A stretch of 12,590 nt of DNA from positions 1 through 12,590 of the forward strand of contig JAYTCQ010000015.1 of assembly GCA_043736395.1 (NCBI GenBank), given 5' to 3'. Within the stretch, counting starts at the first letter, position 1; every line of letters begins with the position of its first letter. Below the pieces are notes generated by a model. It saw only the letters and a list, made by a program, of their open reading frames with translations, was not told the origin of the DNA and did no database searches. This stretch comes from JAFDVL01 sp043736395 (GTDB lineage: Bacteria; Acidobacteriota; Blastocatellia; RBC074). Positions 1-7,795 of this stretch are shown here, in pieces. The translations under genes were made by a program, and so were the position numbers.

Positions 1-901
1 CGGCAAATCGTTTTGATGCCGATAAATATTGGGCATAACCGCTGGTGGACTGGGCTACGATGTCGGCAGCCTGACGGGCTTGTAGGGCAGATTCTTTGGC
101 CGAAGACAAATTTCCACGGGTCACATCCAGCTTAATTTGAGCGCGTTCGACCAGACCTTTTTGCTTTTTGATAGATTCGAGCAAATCGCCTAATTCAATT
201 ACTTTTTGCTCAATTTGCGCGCGCGCTGTCAGAACATTTTTTTGTTCAGCTTCAAATGTTTCAAGCTGCGATTGGATAATCTCAAATCTCTGTTTTATTT
301 CATCATAAGCTTTGAGTTCCCCCTCAGCTTCTGAAAGTTTTTTTTCAATTTCGTGGATTTGGCTGTCGAGGTGTTTATTGGTATTCCGCAAATTGTCGGA
401 AGCTTGGCGGTACTCTTCGACTTTCAGAATTTGATCAAAAGTTTTTTTTCGATTTGCGGCGGATTGTAAAAAATCCGCAGTAAATGTGCCTTGCGGGACT
501 CCAATGGTGGTTTTGAAAAGAGTAGGAAGATCAACGCCAGCATCCACTCCAATTTGTTGTTTCAGCCAGCTGATAACATCTTTTTTTTGCTCGACGAGGC
601 GAACCTTGTTTTCGATGTCATATACGAAATAGCCGCCGCCAGTATCTCGTGTGACCGTATATTCGCGGTTGTCGGCGTTTGATCGAAAGCTGATGGAGAC
701 CTGTCCGCGCTTGGCTCCGCGCCGCACAAAATCGTCACGGGTATAGTCTAAATGATCAAATAGCGCCCAGGCGATAGCTTCAATAATCGAAGTTTTTCCA
801 GACCCATTAGGGCCACAAATTGCTGTGACGCCCGGCTCAAACCTATATTCAGCCTGAGCATGGTTCTTGATATTTTCAATTTTAACTTCTGTGATTAGCA
901 A
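1..901 (-). CDS. sbcC: SbcC/Rad50-like ATPase, N-terminal part (runs off the left edge)
   Basis: Reading leftward from a TTG codon at 901, 300 codons stay open to the window edge. The protein begins MLITEVKIENIKNH, the usual opening of SMC/SbcC ATPases. It has a Walker A loop GPNGSGKT at about residues 30-37, a Q-loop-like segment GVPQGTF at about 134-140, and from about residue 150 a long charged helical stretch typical of the Rad50/SbcC coiled coil. SbcC proteins work with the SbcD nuclease on DNA ends and hairpins in the cytoplasm; that role is family knowledge. An in-frame TAA lies just five codons before the TTG, and no ATG or GTG comes soon after, so TTG is the best start. I see no clear Shine-Dalgarno sequence. 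The C-terminal ATPase half (Walker B, signature) lies outside the window, and no SbcD gene is visible. A more general SMC-family ATPase is the alternative. Confidence 0.87.
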   Translation of the reverse strand, partial: MLITEVKIENIKNHAQAEYRFEPGVTAICGPNGSGKTSIIEAIAWALFDHLDYTRDDFVRRGAKRGQVSISFRSNADNREYTVTRDTGGGYFVYDIENKVRLVEQKKDVISWLKQQIGVDAGVDLPTLFKTTIGVPQGTFTADFLQSAANRKKTFDQILKVEEYRQASDNLRNTNKHLDSQIHEIEKKLSEAEGELKAYDEIKQRFEIIQSQLETFEAEQKNVLTARAQIEQKVIELGDLLESIKKQKGLVERAQIKLDVTRGNLSSAKESALQARQAADIVAQSTSGYAQYLSASKRFA

Positions 902-925
902 GGCGGGGGTAGGTTACAGGTGTTT

Positions 926-970
926 GGTGTCAGGTGTCAGAAAGTGACAGGTAAACTGACACCTGGCACC
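926..970. repeat. Imperfect inverted repeat built from GGTGTCAG units
   Basis: Arms 926-940 and 956-970 can form a 15-bp stem with one G-T wobble around a 15-base loop. Each arm consists of two near-identical GGTGTCAG-type units, so the stretch is also a short direct repeat. It fills the gap between the 82-codon gene and the sbcC-like start. It lacks a T run on either strand, so a standard intrinsic terminator is unlikely. A structured leader or dispersed short repeat is possible. Confidence 0.55.
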
Positions 971-983
971 TGACATCTAAAAC

Positions 984-1223
984 CTAAACAGTGGCATTTT
1001 GAACGGCTTCGGGATTATCCGTATGACCTAGAAGGTGTTTGCCTTCTTCGCTACGTGGATCAATTGTCCGAACATGTTTTTTGCCGCGCATTTCCCAAAT
1101 AGCAGTAATTTTGCCATCTTTTTCAACTGCGTGGTAGGAAAGTTCTTCGACTGGTTCCGGGGCAGCTGCGACAGGTGCCGGTGTTTCTGTGACTTCAGTT
1201 TCAACTGTTGCGTTCTCGCTCAT
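984..1223 (-). CDS. Small unknown acidic protein
   Basis: I do not recognise a family. From the chosen start the product is 79 residues. The first third is low complexity, rich in Glu, Thr, Pro and Ala and probably disordered. The rest is a compact segment containing YHAVEKDGKITAIWEMRGKK, which could form a small beta structure. There is no signal peptide or membrane segment. Two in-frame ATGs are available. An AGGAG sits only two bases before the one at 1232 but 11 bases before the one at 1223, so I chose 1223. The gene lies between a similarly small gene and the sbcC-like gene, all on the minus strand, and the three may be co-transcribed. A short palindrome lies upstream at 1246-1265. Confidence 0.6.
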   Translation of the reverse strand: MSENATVETEVTETPAPVAAAPEPVEELSYHAVEKDGKITAIWEMRGKKHVRTIDPRSEEGKHLLGHTDNPEAVQNATV

Positions 1224-1245
1224 TAAATTCATTGCTCCTAAAAAA

Positions 1246-1265
1246 TAGTGATAAAGTAATCACTA
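1246..1265. promoter_or_regulatory. 7-bp inverted repeat upstream of the small acidic protein gene
   Basis: TAGTGAT and ATCACTA form a perfect 7-bp inverted repeat around six bases, about 23 bases before the chosen start of the downstream minus-strand gene. It could be an operator or just a leader hairpin. A weaker 5-bp repeat (TTGCC/GGCAA) follows at 1269-1285. Nothing else in this gap is recognisable. Confidence 0.25.
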
Positions 1266-1324
1266 ATCTTGCCACAATGAGGCAACAGTGTCTAGCTGTG
1301 AGTTGAACAAGCGCTTCGTCCTGG

Positions 1325-1501
1325 CTATTTCTGTTCCCTCAAATAGACTTCAAGTAGTTCCTGCATGATGTCAGAAAAAGTCCAGTTCGGGTCCAGCGTT
1401 GGATTTTCAGCCAAACGTTTTTCTAATTCAGCTAAAGCCCGCGCCCGCGCGCCCGCAAAAAAATGAGTCAAATTGATGGATTTAATTTCTTCTTCGATCA
1501 T
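1325..1501 (-). CDS. Small unknown helical protein
   Basis: From the chosen start this is a 58-residue protein I cannot assign. It is charged and looks almost wholly alpha-helical, with no membrane segment or signal peptide. One half is rich in Ala, Arg and Glu (ARARALAELEKRLAEN), and a short C-terminal helix carries ELLEVYLREQK. Two ATGs lie in frame at 1507 and 1501. A TAAGG element sits eight bases before the one at 1501 but only two before the other, so I prefer 1501. The gene is first of a minus-strand run with the other small gene and the sbcC-like gene, and its upstream region is shared with a divergent plus-strand gene. Confidence 0.6.
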   Translation of the reverse strand: MIEEEIKSINLTHFFAGARARALAELEKRLAENPTLDPNWTFSDIMQELLEVYLREQK

Positions 1502-1531
1502 TTGCATTACCTTATTAACTTTTGCGTATCA

Positions 1532-1556
1532 TTGACTTAATTTTCTGCCAAGTCAA
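1532..1556. promoter_or_regulatory. Inverted repeat in divergent promoter region (possible operator)
   Basis: TTGACTT (1532-1538) and AAGTCAA (1550-1556) form a perfect 7-bp inverted repeat with an 11-base spacer. It lies between the divergent genes starting at 1501 and 1695. On either strand the TTGACT half resembles a -35 element, but I see no convincing -10 at the right distance. An operator or overlapping promoter is plausible by position only. Confidence 0.3.
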
Positions 1557-1593
1557 GCACCGGATTTTCTGTTTAATCCATAGAAAACAAAGC

Positions 1594-1622
1594 TTTGGAT
1601 TTTAATCGAGCTATGCTATCTT
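1594..1622 (+). promoter_or_regulatory. Possible sigma-70-like promoter for the 318-residue protein/thiS unit
   Basis: TTTGGA (1594-1599) and TATCTT (1617-1622) are separated by 17 bases. This would start transcription about 65 bases before the ATG at 1695. The match to consensus is modest. Confidence 0.3.
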
Positions 1623-1694
1623 TTGCCCTCGTCCCAGCGTCTCGGTGCCACGCCGTGAATAACCCGAAATATTAGTTTGTTTGAGGAATCCAGA

Positions 1695-2651
1695 ATGCTT
1701 ACCGGATACAATACGGATGTGTCCTATGAAGGAGAAGTTTTTCACGTCCAAACGGAAGATAAGGGCTTACGTACTCCGTTTATTCTTTCACTGGTCTACC
1801 AGAAAGGCGTCATTCTGGCAGCGAAGCGGACTCCCTACGAAAAATTTATTGCAAATGGAGTCATTGACGAAAAGTCCGTTTCCCAGCTTTTGGAAAAGCA
1901 GCACAAAACAATTCTTGCCACGCTCAAGGCTGGCAAGAGTAAGTTGCTGATTGAATTAAGTAAGAAACAATACGAGCCAATCGTGGCTCCTGATCCGACG
2001 CCGATTCCTGAAATTGCGGTTACTCCAAAGATCGTTGAAGAGATTTTCGTCGCTGAAGTTCTGGAAGATCCATTGGAGTTGTTACCAGAAGTTACTGTTC
2101 AGCCGCTGGCGGCAGAAAGTTTAGCGCATACGGTTTCATATATACCCAAAAAGATTGTAGAGATTCCGCCGCCGATGGTAATGGCAGAAGTGATTGAACC
2201 AATGCCCTTGCAGAATACGGACGGCATCGTTGCGAACGCGTTAAGCGAGAATTGGAGCTATGATCTTCAACCCGGAGTTGAAATCGAGATATTTGATTCA
2301 CCTGGTTTCGATGCAATGATGGATCAATATTTGGAAGACACTCCAACGTTAAGCCCTCTTCGGATTGAGCTGTTACATCCTTCGAACTTCTGGGCTGGCG
2401 AAGAAGTTGTGATTCGTTTTGCGATCCTTCTGGAAAGTCATAACCCGGCCAGCAATTCGACTGTGAAGTTGCAAATCCTGGGTAATAAAATTAAATCTGA
2501 ATCGTACGAAGCTCGCACGGATTATCAAGGCTTGGTATCATTTAAAGTGAAGCTGCCGCAGTATACTTCCGGGGCAGCCGCCATTGTGGTGAATGCCACC
2601 GGTCAAAGTGGAATGGCGACGGAACTTCGATACATGATTCTCAAGCGATAA
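1695..2651 (+). CDS. Unknown two-domain protein, translationally coupled to thiS
   Basis: I do not recognise a named family. The 318-residue product has three parts. Residues 1 to about 95 form a compact domain opening MLTGYNTDVSYEGEVFHVQTED, of a kind I associate with uncharacterised acidobacterial proteins (recollection, not a search). A Pro/Glu/Val-rich linker of roughly 100 residues is probably disordered. The last 90 or so residues have alternating beta-strand patterns, like an Ig-like domain. There is no signal peptide or membrane helix, so it is probably cytoplasmic. An upstream in-frame TTG at 1677 would add six residues, but AGGA with a seven-base spacing points clearly to the ATG at 1695. 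The stop codon TAA shares one base with the ATG of thiS (TAATG), so the two genes should be translated together. Confidence 0.8.
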   Translation: MLTGYNTDVSYEGEVFHVQTEDKGLRTPFILSLVYQKGVILAAKRTPYEKFIANGVIDEKSVSQLLEKQHKTILATLKAGKSKLLIELSKKQYEPIVAPDPTPIPEIAVTPKIVEEIFVAEVLEDPLELLPEVTVQPLAAESLAHTVSYIPKKIVEIPPPMVMAEVIEPMPLQNTDGIVANALSENWSYDLQPGVEIEIFDSPGFDAMMDQYLEDTPTLSPLRIELLHPSNFWAGEEVVIRFAILLESHNPASNSTVKLQILGNKIKSESYEARTDYQGLVSFKVKLPQYTSGAAAIVVNATGQSGMATELRYMILKR

Positions 2652-2872
2652 TGAACAACTTAAACACACAAATATCAATAATAGTTAACGGGGAAGCATT
2701 GAAGATAGAGCAGAATTTGACAGTGAGTGATTTGATCAGGCAGCAGCAGTTAATCCCCGAACGTGTTGCCGTTGAATATAATCGGTCCATTCTGGCGCGT
2801 TCCCGCTGGAGTGAAACGATGTTACAGCCAAAAGATCAATTGGAAATTGTCCACTTTGTGGGTGGGGGATAA
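2651..2872 (+). CDS. thiS: Sulfur carrier protein ThiS (thiamine thiazole synthesis)
   Basis: This 73-residue protein has the beta-grasp features of the ThiS/MoaD ubiquitin-like family: an opening strand with ISIIVNGE, a TVSDLI helix start, an RVAVEYN strand, and an ending of EIVHFVGGG. The C-terminal Gly-Gly is the essential feature; in ThiS it is adenylated by ThiF and converted to a thiocarboxylate that donates sulfur to ThiG for the thiazole ring of thiamine. The length is only slightly above the usual 65-70 residues, mainly through an N-terminal extension MNNLNTQ. Its ATG overlaps the stop of the preceding unknown gene, so it has little Shine-Dalgarno of its own. Unusually, no thiG, thiF, thiE or thiC gene follows within the window. 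Use as a sulfur donor in another pathway cannot be excluded. Confidence 0.93.
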   Translation: MNNLNTQISIIVNGEALKIEQNLTVSDLIRQQQLIPERVAVEYNRSILARSRWSETMLQPKDQLEIVHFVGGG

Positions 2873-2971
2873 GCCTCCCACATTTAATTCGGATCGAGGA
2901 TTTGCGTCCCATTAAATCCACCTTCCTTCCTGAACAAGCCAGCATCTGCCCCCTCCTGTAAATGAAGCGCC

Positions 2972-2991
2972 GAATTGCCGTGGAGCAATTC
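2972..2991. repeat. 7-bp hairpin between thiS and the helical orphan gene
   Basis: GAATTGC and GCAATTC form a perfect stem around a six-base loop. On the plus strand it is followed by an A-rich run (about 2994-3002), not T, so it is not a typical terminator. It may be a leader structure or RNA-stability element between the two plus-strand genes, whose gap is about 150 bases. Confidence 0.35.
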
Positions 2992-3023
2992 ATGAAAAAA
3001 AAGTAATTGGTTGAATAAACGAG

Positions 3024-4475
3024 ATGTCAGGAAAAACTGTGAGAAAATCATCGGTATACGCGCCAAAGTCATCCAAGACTCCCATAAATCCTGCCACTAC
3101 ATTAACGAATGCTGAGACTTCTCAGCTCCAGAAATGGCTGGCGACAATGGCTATGCAAAACAAAGCTTCAATCGTATTTGAATTAGAAATGTGGATTCGA
3201 TGTTTTGATCGGTTCTTTCGAATCCGAAACCATCCTTTTTCGGAAATAGAAATGCGCGAGGTGATTCGCCGTGATTTTTCAGAAGAACTAAAAATTGTGA
3301 GGAGCGTCAGCCTTCGCATGAGCCAGCTCTGCACTGACATTATCACGCTTGACCGCACCGATTCCGACTACTTCGGGCAGTACGTCGAAAATGAGGTTTC
3401 CAGTGATATTTCGATGCGTCTGGATCGCAAGCCCGCTGTGCAAATGACTCCCGAAGATTCATTATCATTGTTAATTGAATCATTAGCGGATATGCGTCCG
3501 ATTCTGGATTCGCTGGCTTTGCTCGCGAACGTAAATTTCCAAGCCTTCAACAGCATCGGCAAATTAATCAGCCGCGAATTGCAGCGCTGTCAGCATATTG
3601 CGCCATTATTAACGTACAAATTTAAACCGGAATTCGACAAGATTGAGCATCCTGAAATTGTCGCAATTATAAAAGGTATCACGGACCCAGAGTTGCGTCA
3701 GACGCTGGCGCAGGTTTTTCTGGAAGCCTTTCGCATGCTGCGGTACCTAAGCTTTATCGGCGAAGACCTCAAGGCAGATCGCCCTTTAAAACGTTCGTTG
3801 CTAATCTTTACGCTAATCTTTTCAGAAATTCGTTTATTGATGGAGTTTGTTGAGAATAAATTGCTCGGCGTGAAAGCCCTCGAAGGGGAACAACGTGATT
3901 TAATTGATGGTTGCAGCTACGCCATGAAAATGGAAATGGACAAGGTTTTTGGCAAGGAGTTAACCGGATTTGTTAGTTTACGGCAAGCTCCGCCGATTTA
4001 TTCAAAAGTAGAAAATTCCCATGGTCTGCTGCGCAATTGCCTGCAACAAACCATTATCGGCATCGGCAATGCCTTCAATTCTGAATTAACCGGCAACCAG
4101 ATTTTCCCTGATTATCAGAATGCCGCAGAGCAATCAAGACGTCTGCGCGATGAACTGTGGCGACTAATTTGTCACCTCCGTTTCTTTGAGGCAAATGTCG
4201 AACTGAGCTTTAACGGCAGGCTCATCGAAGAGTTAGTCGCATTCCGCGATGGCGCGATGAAATATCTAATGTTCCGTGACTGGGAGCAATTGGAAAAAAT
4301 GCACGAAGACATCGTCGCCTCTGCCACTGAAGACGAAATGCAACGCATCCTGCATCTGTTTGCGACTTATCTTGAGACGCTGCTCGGGCAAGTGAACATG
4401 CGTGCTGTGCTTGCGAGTGAGACCTTTGAGTATCCTGAAATTAAGGTCGAAATTGAGATGCGAGCGAAAGCTTAG
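3024..4475 (+). CDS. Unknown all-helical cytoplasmic protein
   Basis: The 483-residue product matches nothing I recognise. The first 30 or so residues are basic and Ser/Thr/Pro-rich and probably disordered. Nearly all the rest reads as amphipathic alpha-helices, such as a segment around WIRCFDRFFRIRNHPFSEIE and a later RRLRDELWRLICHLRFFEA. There is no signal peptide, clear membrane segment or nucleotide-binding loop. It could be a helical-repeat scaffold, but that is only an impression of its composition. The ATG follows a weak GAG-containing sequence rather than a good Shine-Dalgarno element, so the start is less certain than the frame. It lies about 150 bases after thiS on the same strand and ends at a strong terminator, so it could be the last gene of that unit or a separate gene. 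Confidence 0.8.
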   Translation: MSGKTVRKSSVYAPKSSKTPINPATTLTNAETSQLQKWLATMAMQNKASIVFELEMWIRCFDRFFRIRNHPFSEIEMREVIRRDFSEELKIVRSVSLRMSQLCTDIITLDRTDSDYFGQYVENEVSSDISMRLDRKPAVQMTPEDSLSLLIESLADMRPILDSLALLANVNFQAFNSIGKLISRELQRCQHIAPLLTYKFKPEFDKIEHPEIVAIIKGITDPELRQTLAQVFLEAFRMLRYLSFIGEDLKADRPLKRSLLIFTLIFSEIRLLMEFVENKLLGVKALEGEQRDLIDGCSYAMKMEMDKVFGKELTGFVSLRQAPPIYSKVENSHGLLRNCLQQTIIGIGNAFNSELTGNQIFPDYQNAAEQSRRLRDELWRLICHLRFFEANVELSFNGRLIEELVAFRDGAMKYLMFRDWEQLEKMHEDIVASATEDEMQRILHLFATYLETLLGQVNMRAVLASETFEYPEIKVEIEMRAKA

Positions 4476-4510
4476 CTGTGGTGCGAACTGTTAGTTCGTC
4501 CAGACAAAAT

Positions 4511-4556
4511 AAAAGCACCCTCGGAGTGACCGTAAGGTTACCGAGGGTGCTTTTTT
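4511..4556. terminator. Strong bidirectional intrinsic terminator
   Basis: A 14-bp perfect stem pairs AAAAGCACCCTCGG with CCGAGGGTGCTTTT, with further weaker pairing inside the loop. It is followed by six T on the plus strand and, read the other way, ends in a T run on the minus strand (AAAA plus nearby A-rich sequence on the plus strand). It lies between two convergent genes ending at 4475 and 4579, so it should stop transcription from both sides. Confidence 0.93.
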
Positions 4557-4578
4557 ATCTTCTGACCTTTATCAATTC

Positions 4579-7275
4579 CTATTTTTTCGAGATAGTTTTT
4601 ACTTTTCTTTTAACTCCCGAAGTAACGGGTTTTTCAGAAACTTGAGATTTGGAAAAACTTACTAAATTTGCAAATAACCGAAATGCGCCAGGCACGCCCG
4701 AAGGGAATTGGCGGAACCACGCGTAGCCCGTGAAAATATAATTTCCTTTCCCGTATTTTGCGACTAATTCTCCACCTTTCAAAATTGCTCCAGTATCATC
4801 AGGAGCCGATAACAAGGGCGTATACTGCGCGTCCCACTCGCTTAAAAAATATAATCCACGTTCCTGCGTCCAGGCTTTCCAATCGTCATCATTAATTTTA
4901 TTCGGGAAGTTGAAAAGCGGATGCGCTGGCTCCAGAATCGTGATGGGTGCGTTCTCATCCGTGACGCGTAAATTCCCTGCCATCTTCACCGGATACGGCG
5001 CAAAATTTCCGTTCGCAAATTCCTGTTTGTTGTATTGCACAATCAACGTCCCGCCGTTCGAAACGTATTCGAGCAGGCGTTTGTTATTTGCCATCACGTC
5101 TTCATTTACTTCGTAAACACGGATGCCGAGGATGATTGTGTCGTAGCCGGATAAATCTCCTGACGCCAATTCATTCGCACCGATCACTGTCGTATTCACG
5201 CCGAGCTGATGCAGCACTTCGGGGCCGTCATCGCCGCTGCCCATGATGTATCCGACTTTGATATTTTTGGCGACGTTGACATCGAAGACTTCAACCTTGG
5301 AAGTTGAGGGGCGGTACATAAAATGCGGATTGATGTGCGGGTACGCGACGACTTGATAGCCGTTGTCGTAGGTGTTCCCGTTGGCTTCAGCGACAGCTTT
5401 CAATTCAAAATTTCCGGTAGCTCCGACAGGCGGCGTGACCTTGAAAGTACGTGAAGTTTTTTCGCCTTGCTTCGTGAAAGCAAGCGGATGTTGATCGCCT
5501 TCGACCTTCCAATTTGCCGGAACATTTAATTTAACCTGACCGTCAGTTTTGCGGCTGGCATTGTGAATAATTTCGACGGAAATTTCACGCGTACGATTTT
5601 CGGCTCCGGCGGGAATGACCAATAAAGACGGATGTGTCGTGAGTGTTAACGCTGGAGCGACAATTAATTCACGACGAATTTCTCCGAAGGTTTTATCGGC
5701 AAAACGGAACTCAACAGGTTGAGAAACTGTGACGCGTTCGCCGCTTAAAATTAACTCTACTTGCGCGTTCGCAATCGCAGGTTCGAACGGCATGTTGCGC
5801 GGCATTTTATCGTTCCAATCGTACTGATCTTTGGTGCGGGGTTGCACTAACCAATACGGCTGCGATGAAGGCGCATCGCTGGGCGCAATCGTTTTGAATC
5901 GCGCAATAAACGCCGGAGTTTCGCGTCCGCGCATGAAAGACATTCCGCCGCTCCCGACAATTGCTTCCGGCTTCATATTTTCGACTTTCCAGTTTTCAGG
6001 AACAGCAAGTTTCGCGGAAGGATTCGCCGCTTTCACATCGGTAGCGATATACACCTGCGCTCCAATGTCTACGGATTCGCCAGGCGTCACGATTTCTGTC
6101 GTGCTTAACGCATCAACGATAACGCCATGCGCCTTAACTAAAGCGTCGGAAAATTCTTTTTCTTTGCGTGCGAGAAGGCTGTCAACATTGGCTTTGGAGA
6201 TCGTATCGAATTCTGAGATTTGCCCTCGCAGCACGCGAATTTCTTTTAATCCAGTCGCTAAATGTGGAGCGATTGCCGCAGGTTGTTCAGCTTTGAATTC
6301 AGACAAAGCCTTCGCTGCCGCGTCCTGAATTTTTGTGAGTGATGGCAAAATTTGTTCAGAATTTTTTCCGGCAAATTTAGCGATTCCTTTGACGCTGGTA
6401 TCGAGTCCGGTGAAGAGTGAATTCTCAACTTCAGGAACTTCGACACTACTGGAAAGACGCGGAAATGAACGCAGCTGCTGTCCCCGCGCCTGAATCATTC
6501 CAAAATCCTGCGAACGATGACGGCTGCGACCATCCGAAGCTAATTCGTTGTAGGAGCGACCGAGGACCGGATCATATTTTCCCATGTCATAATCAGCGCG
6601 AGCGCCTTTAACTTCACCACCGAAAACGCGTCCATAAAATTTCAGTACCTGCCACGGCTGAAAGCCTTCTTTTTTAATTTGTTCAGGAAAGCGAGTTGGA
6701 TCTGCCGCGGCTTTGATGGCCTCAGGCGTAAGCAAACCTGCGACCTGATGTTGTCCGTGACCATCACGCGCAGTCCCTGAAAATCCGCTGACGATGACTA
6801 ATGGACGCATCATGCGAATGACGCGTACCATATCGCCGAGTACTTCTTCTTTATTCCATTTTTGAAAAGTTTCCTGCGGCGAACGCGTGAATCCAAAATC
6901 GAATGCACGGCTGAAATATTGCTCTGCGCCATCAAGTTTTCGCGCCGCCAATAATTCTTCCGTCCGAATTACGCCGAGACCATCCCACAATTCCGGCCCG
7001 ATGCCGTTCTGCCCGCCTTCACCGCGATTGAGCGCCAGATACGCGGTACGCGCTCCGAGTCCACGCGCGAGGAACGCCAGCAATTCCGTACTCTCATCAT
7101 CTGGATGCGCGGCGGTATGCAAGACGCTGGCGATGGTCTGAATGCGGCGTAAAGCAAGAGCCAGCCCGCTGGCTCCACGATCTTCGGGAGCAGGTCGCGT
7201 ATCGGCTTTGGTGGCAACGGAAAAAGATTGAGAAATAAGAAGAAGGGAAAGGGCAATGCTAAGCAGTTTTTTCAT
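4579..7275 (-). CDS. Secreted PIG-L/LmbE-type deacetylase-like protein with C-terminal class I amidotransferase-like domain
   Basis: An 898-residue exported protein. Residues 1-24 form a signal peptide (MKKLL, hydrophobic core, then ATKADT). A PIG-L/LmbE domain follows, with the zinc motif AHPDDE at 56-61 and a matching DGHGQH at 171-176. By family comparison H57, D60 and H176 are the expected zinc ligands. Such enzymes remove N-acetyl groups from GlcNAc-type substrates, but the substrate here is unknown. Residues from about 390 to 650 look like beta-sandwich modules, including a NEW3-like stretch around NVPANWKVEG. Residues about 660-870 resemble a ThuA/GATase-1-like fold (VGYIMGSGDDGPEVL, GYDTIILGIRVYE, NGGTLIVQYN). 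The tail is Lys-rich. It is far longer than the 220-300 residues of simple PIG-L enzymes but typical of the long secreted subgroup. I see no Shine-Dalgarno; the signal peptide supports this start. A good promoter lies upstream. Confidence 0.9.
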   Translation of the reverse strand: MKKLLSIALSLLLISQSFSVATKADTRPAPEDRGASGLALALRRIQTIASVLHTAAHPDDESTELLAFLARGLGARTAYLALNRGEGGQNGIGPELWDGLGVIRTEELLAARKLDGAEQYFSRAFDFGFTRSPQETFQKWNKEEVLGDMVRVIRMMRPLVIVSGFSGTARDGHGQHQVAGLLTPEAIKAAADPTRFPEQIKKEGFQPWQVLKFYGRVFGGEVKGARADYDMGKYDPVLGRSYNELASDGRSRHRSQDFGMIQARGQQLRSFPRLSSSVEVPEVENSLFTGLDTSVKGIAKFAGKNSEQILPSLTKIQDAAAKALSEFKAEQPAAIAPHLATGLKEIRVLRGQISEFDTISKANVDSLLARKEKEFSDALVKAHGVIVDALSTTEIVTPGESVDIGAQVYIATDVKAANPSAKLAVPENWKVENMKPEAIVGSGGMSFMRGRETPAFIARFKTIAPSDAPSSQPYWLVQPRTKDQYDWNDKMPRNMPFEPAIANAQVELILSGERVTVSQPVEFRFADKTFGEIRRELIVAPALTLTTHPSLLVIPAGAENRTREISVEIIHNASRKTDGQVKLNVPANWKVEGDQHPLAFTKQGEKTSRTFKVTPPVGATGNFELKAVAEANGNTYDNGYQVVAYPHINPHFMYRPSTSKVEVFDVNVAKNIKVGYIMGSGDDGPEVLHQLGVNTTVIGANELASGDLSGYDTIILGIRVYEVNEDVMANNKRLLEYVSNGGTLIVQYNKQEFANGNFAPYPVKMAGNLRVTDENAPITILEPAHPLFNFPNKINDDDWKAWTQERGLYFLSEWDAQYTPLLSAPDDTGAILKGGELVAKYGKGNYIFTGYAWFRQFPSGVPGAFRLFANLVSFSKSQVSEKPVTSGVKRKVKTISKK

Positions 7276-7326
7276 GGTGATGTCAGAGAAAATCGTCGGT
7301 TGAATTTGGGTACGAGAAGAAATTGA

Positions 7327-7355
7327 ATAATAAGGATTGTGAGGAAACTTATCAA
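7327..7355 (-). promoter_or_regulatory. Sigma-70-like promoter for the PIG-L-type gene
   Basis: On the minus strand TTGATA (7355-7350) and TATTAT (7332-7327) are separated by exactly 17 bases, a close match to the housekeeping consensus. Transcription would start near 7320, giving a leader of about 45 bases before the ATG at 7275. Confidence 0.6.
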
Positions 7356-7795
7356 CTCGAGAATTATGCGGATAGGAATTCTTAAGTTGAAGTGCGGAAG
7401 ACCTGAGCTGACAGAAAAATTGAGCCAGTAAATAATAGAAGGTTTTTTACAAAAGATTCTTAGTTGCCTGACACCTAATTGAGGATCAGCAAATTTGTTT
7501 TTGGTTTTATTTTATTCTGAAAGTAAATCGGAAGGTAAAACATAAGGACTTCGTACGATAGCAATACCTGAGCTGTCTGCATACCATCGTTGCCCAAGTA
7601 CTGAAAGATGAAAAGCTATACTGCTTTCAATTCGCAGGTGTAAATTAAAATATTGGGGGGCAAGCACTCTTTTAATACTACTTCAGAGAATACTAAAATA
7701 CCTCTTTAAACAGGTGACTAATTTCTATTTGTAAAAATTAGGCAGAATATTTTGCCGAAACAACCGATGATAAGATGCTATCCATTGTGCTGCTT
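7356..7795. other. AT-rich intergenic stretch without a convincing gene
   Basis: Apart from the promoter just to its left, this stretch holds no open frame that looks coding on either strand. I see an isolated CCTGACACCT at 7467-7476, related to the GGTGTCAG units near 926-970, and a nearly perfect 16-base palindrome GGCAGAATATTTTGCC around 7741-7756. Short open stretches, for example around 7570-7645 on the plus strand, could be decayed coding sequence, but I cannot assign them. Confidence 0.5.

Noticed and set aside
2962..3006. 14-codon open frame MKRRIAVEQFMKKK before the helical orphan gene
   Set aside because: There is no ribosome-binding site, and a hairpin accounts for part of its sequence. 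A leader peptide cannot be excluded but is not supported.
5831..6328. 165-codon plus-strand open frame
   Set aside because: It lies wholly inside the PIG-L-type gene on the opposite strand, which has clear motifs and a signal peptide.
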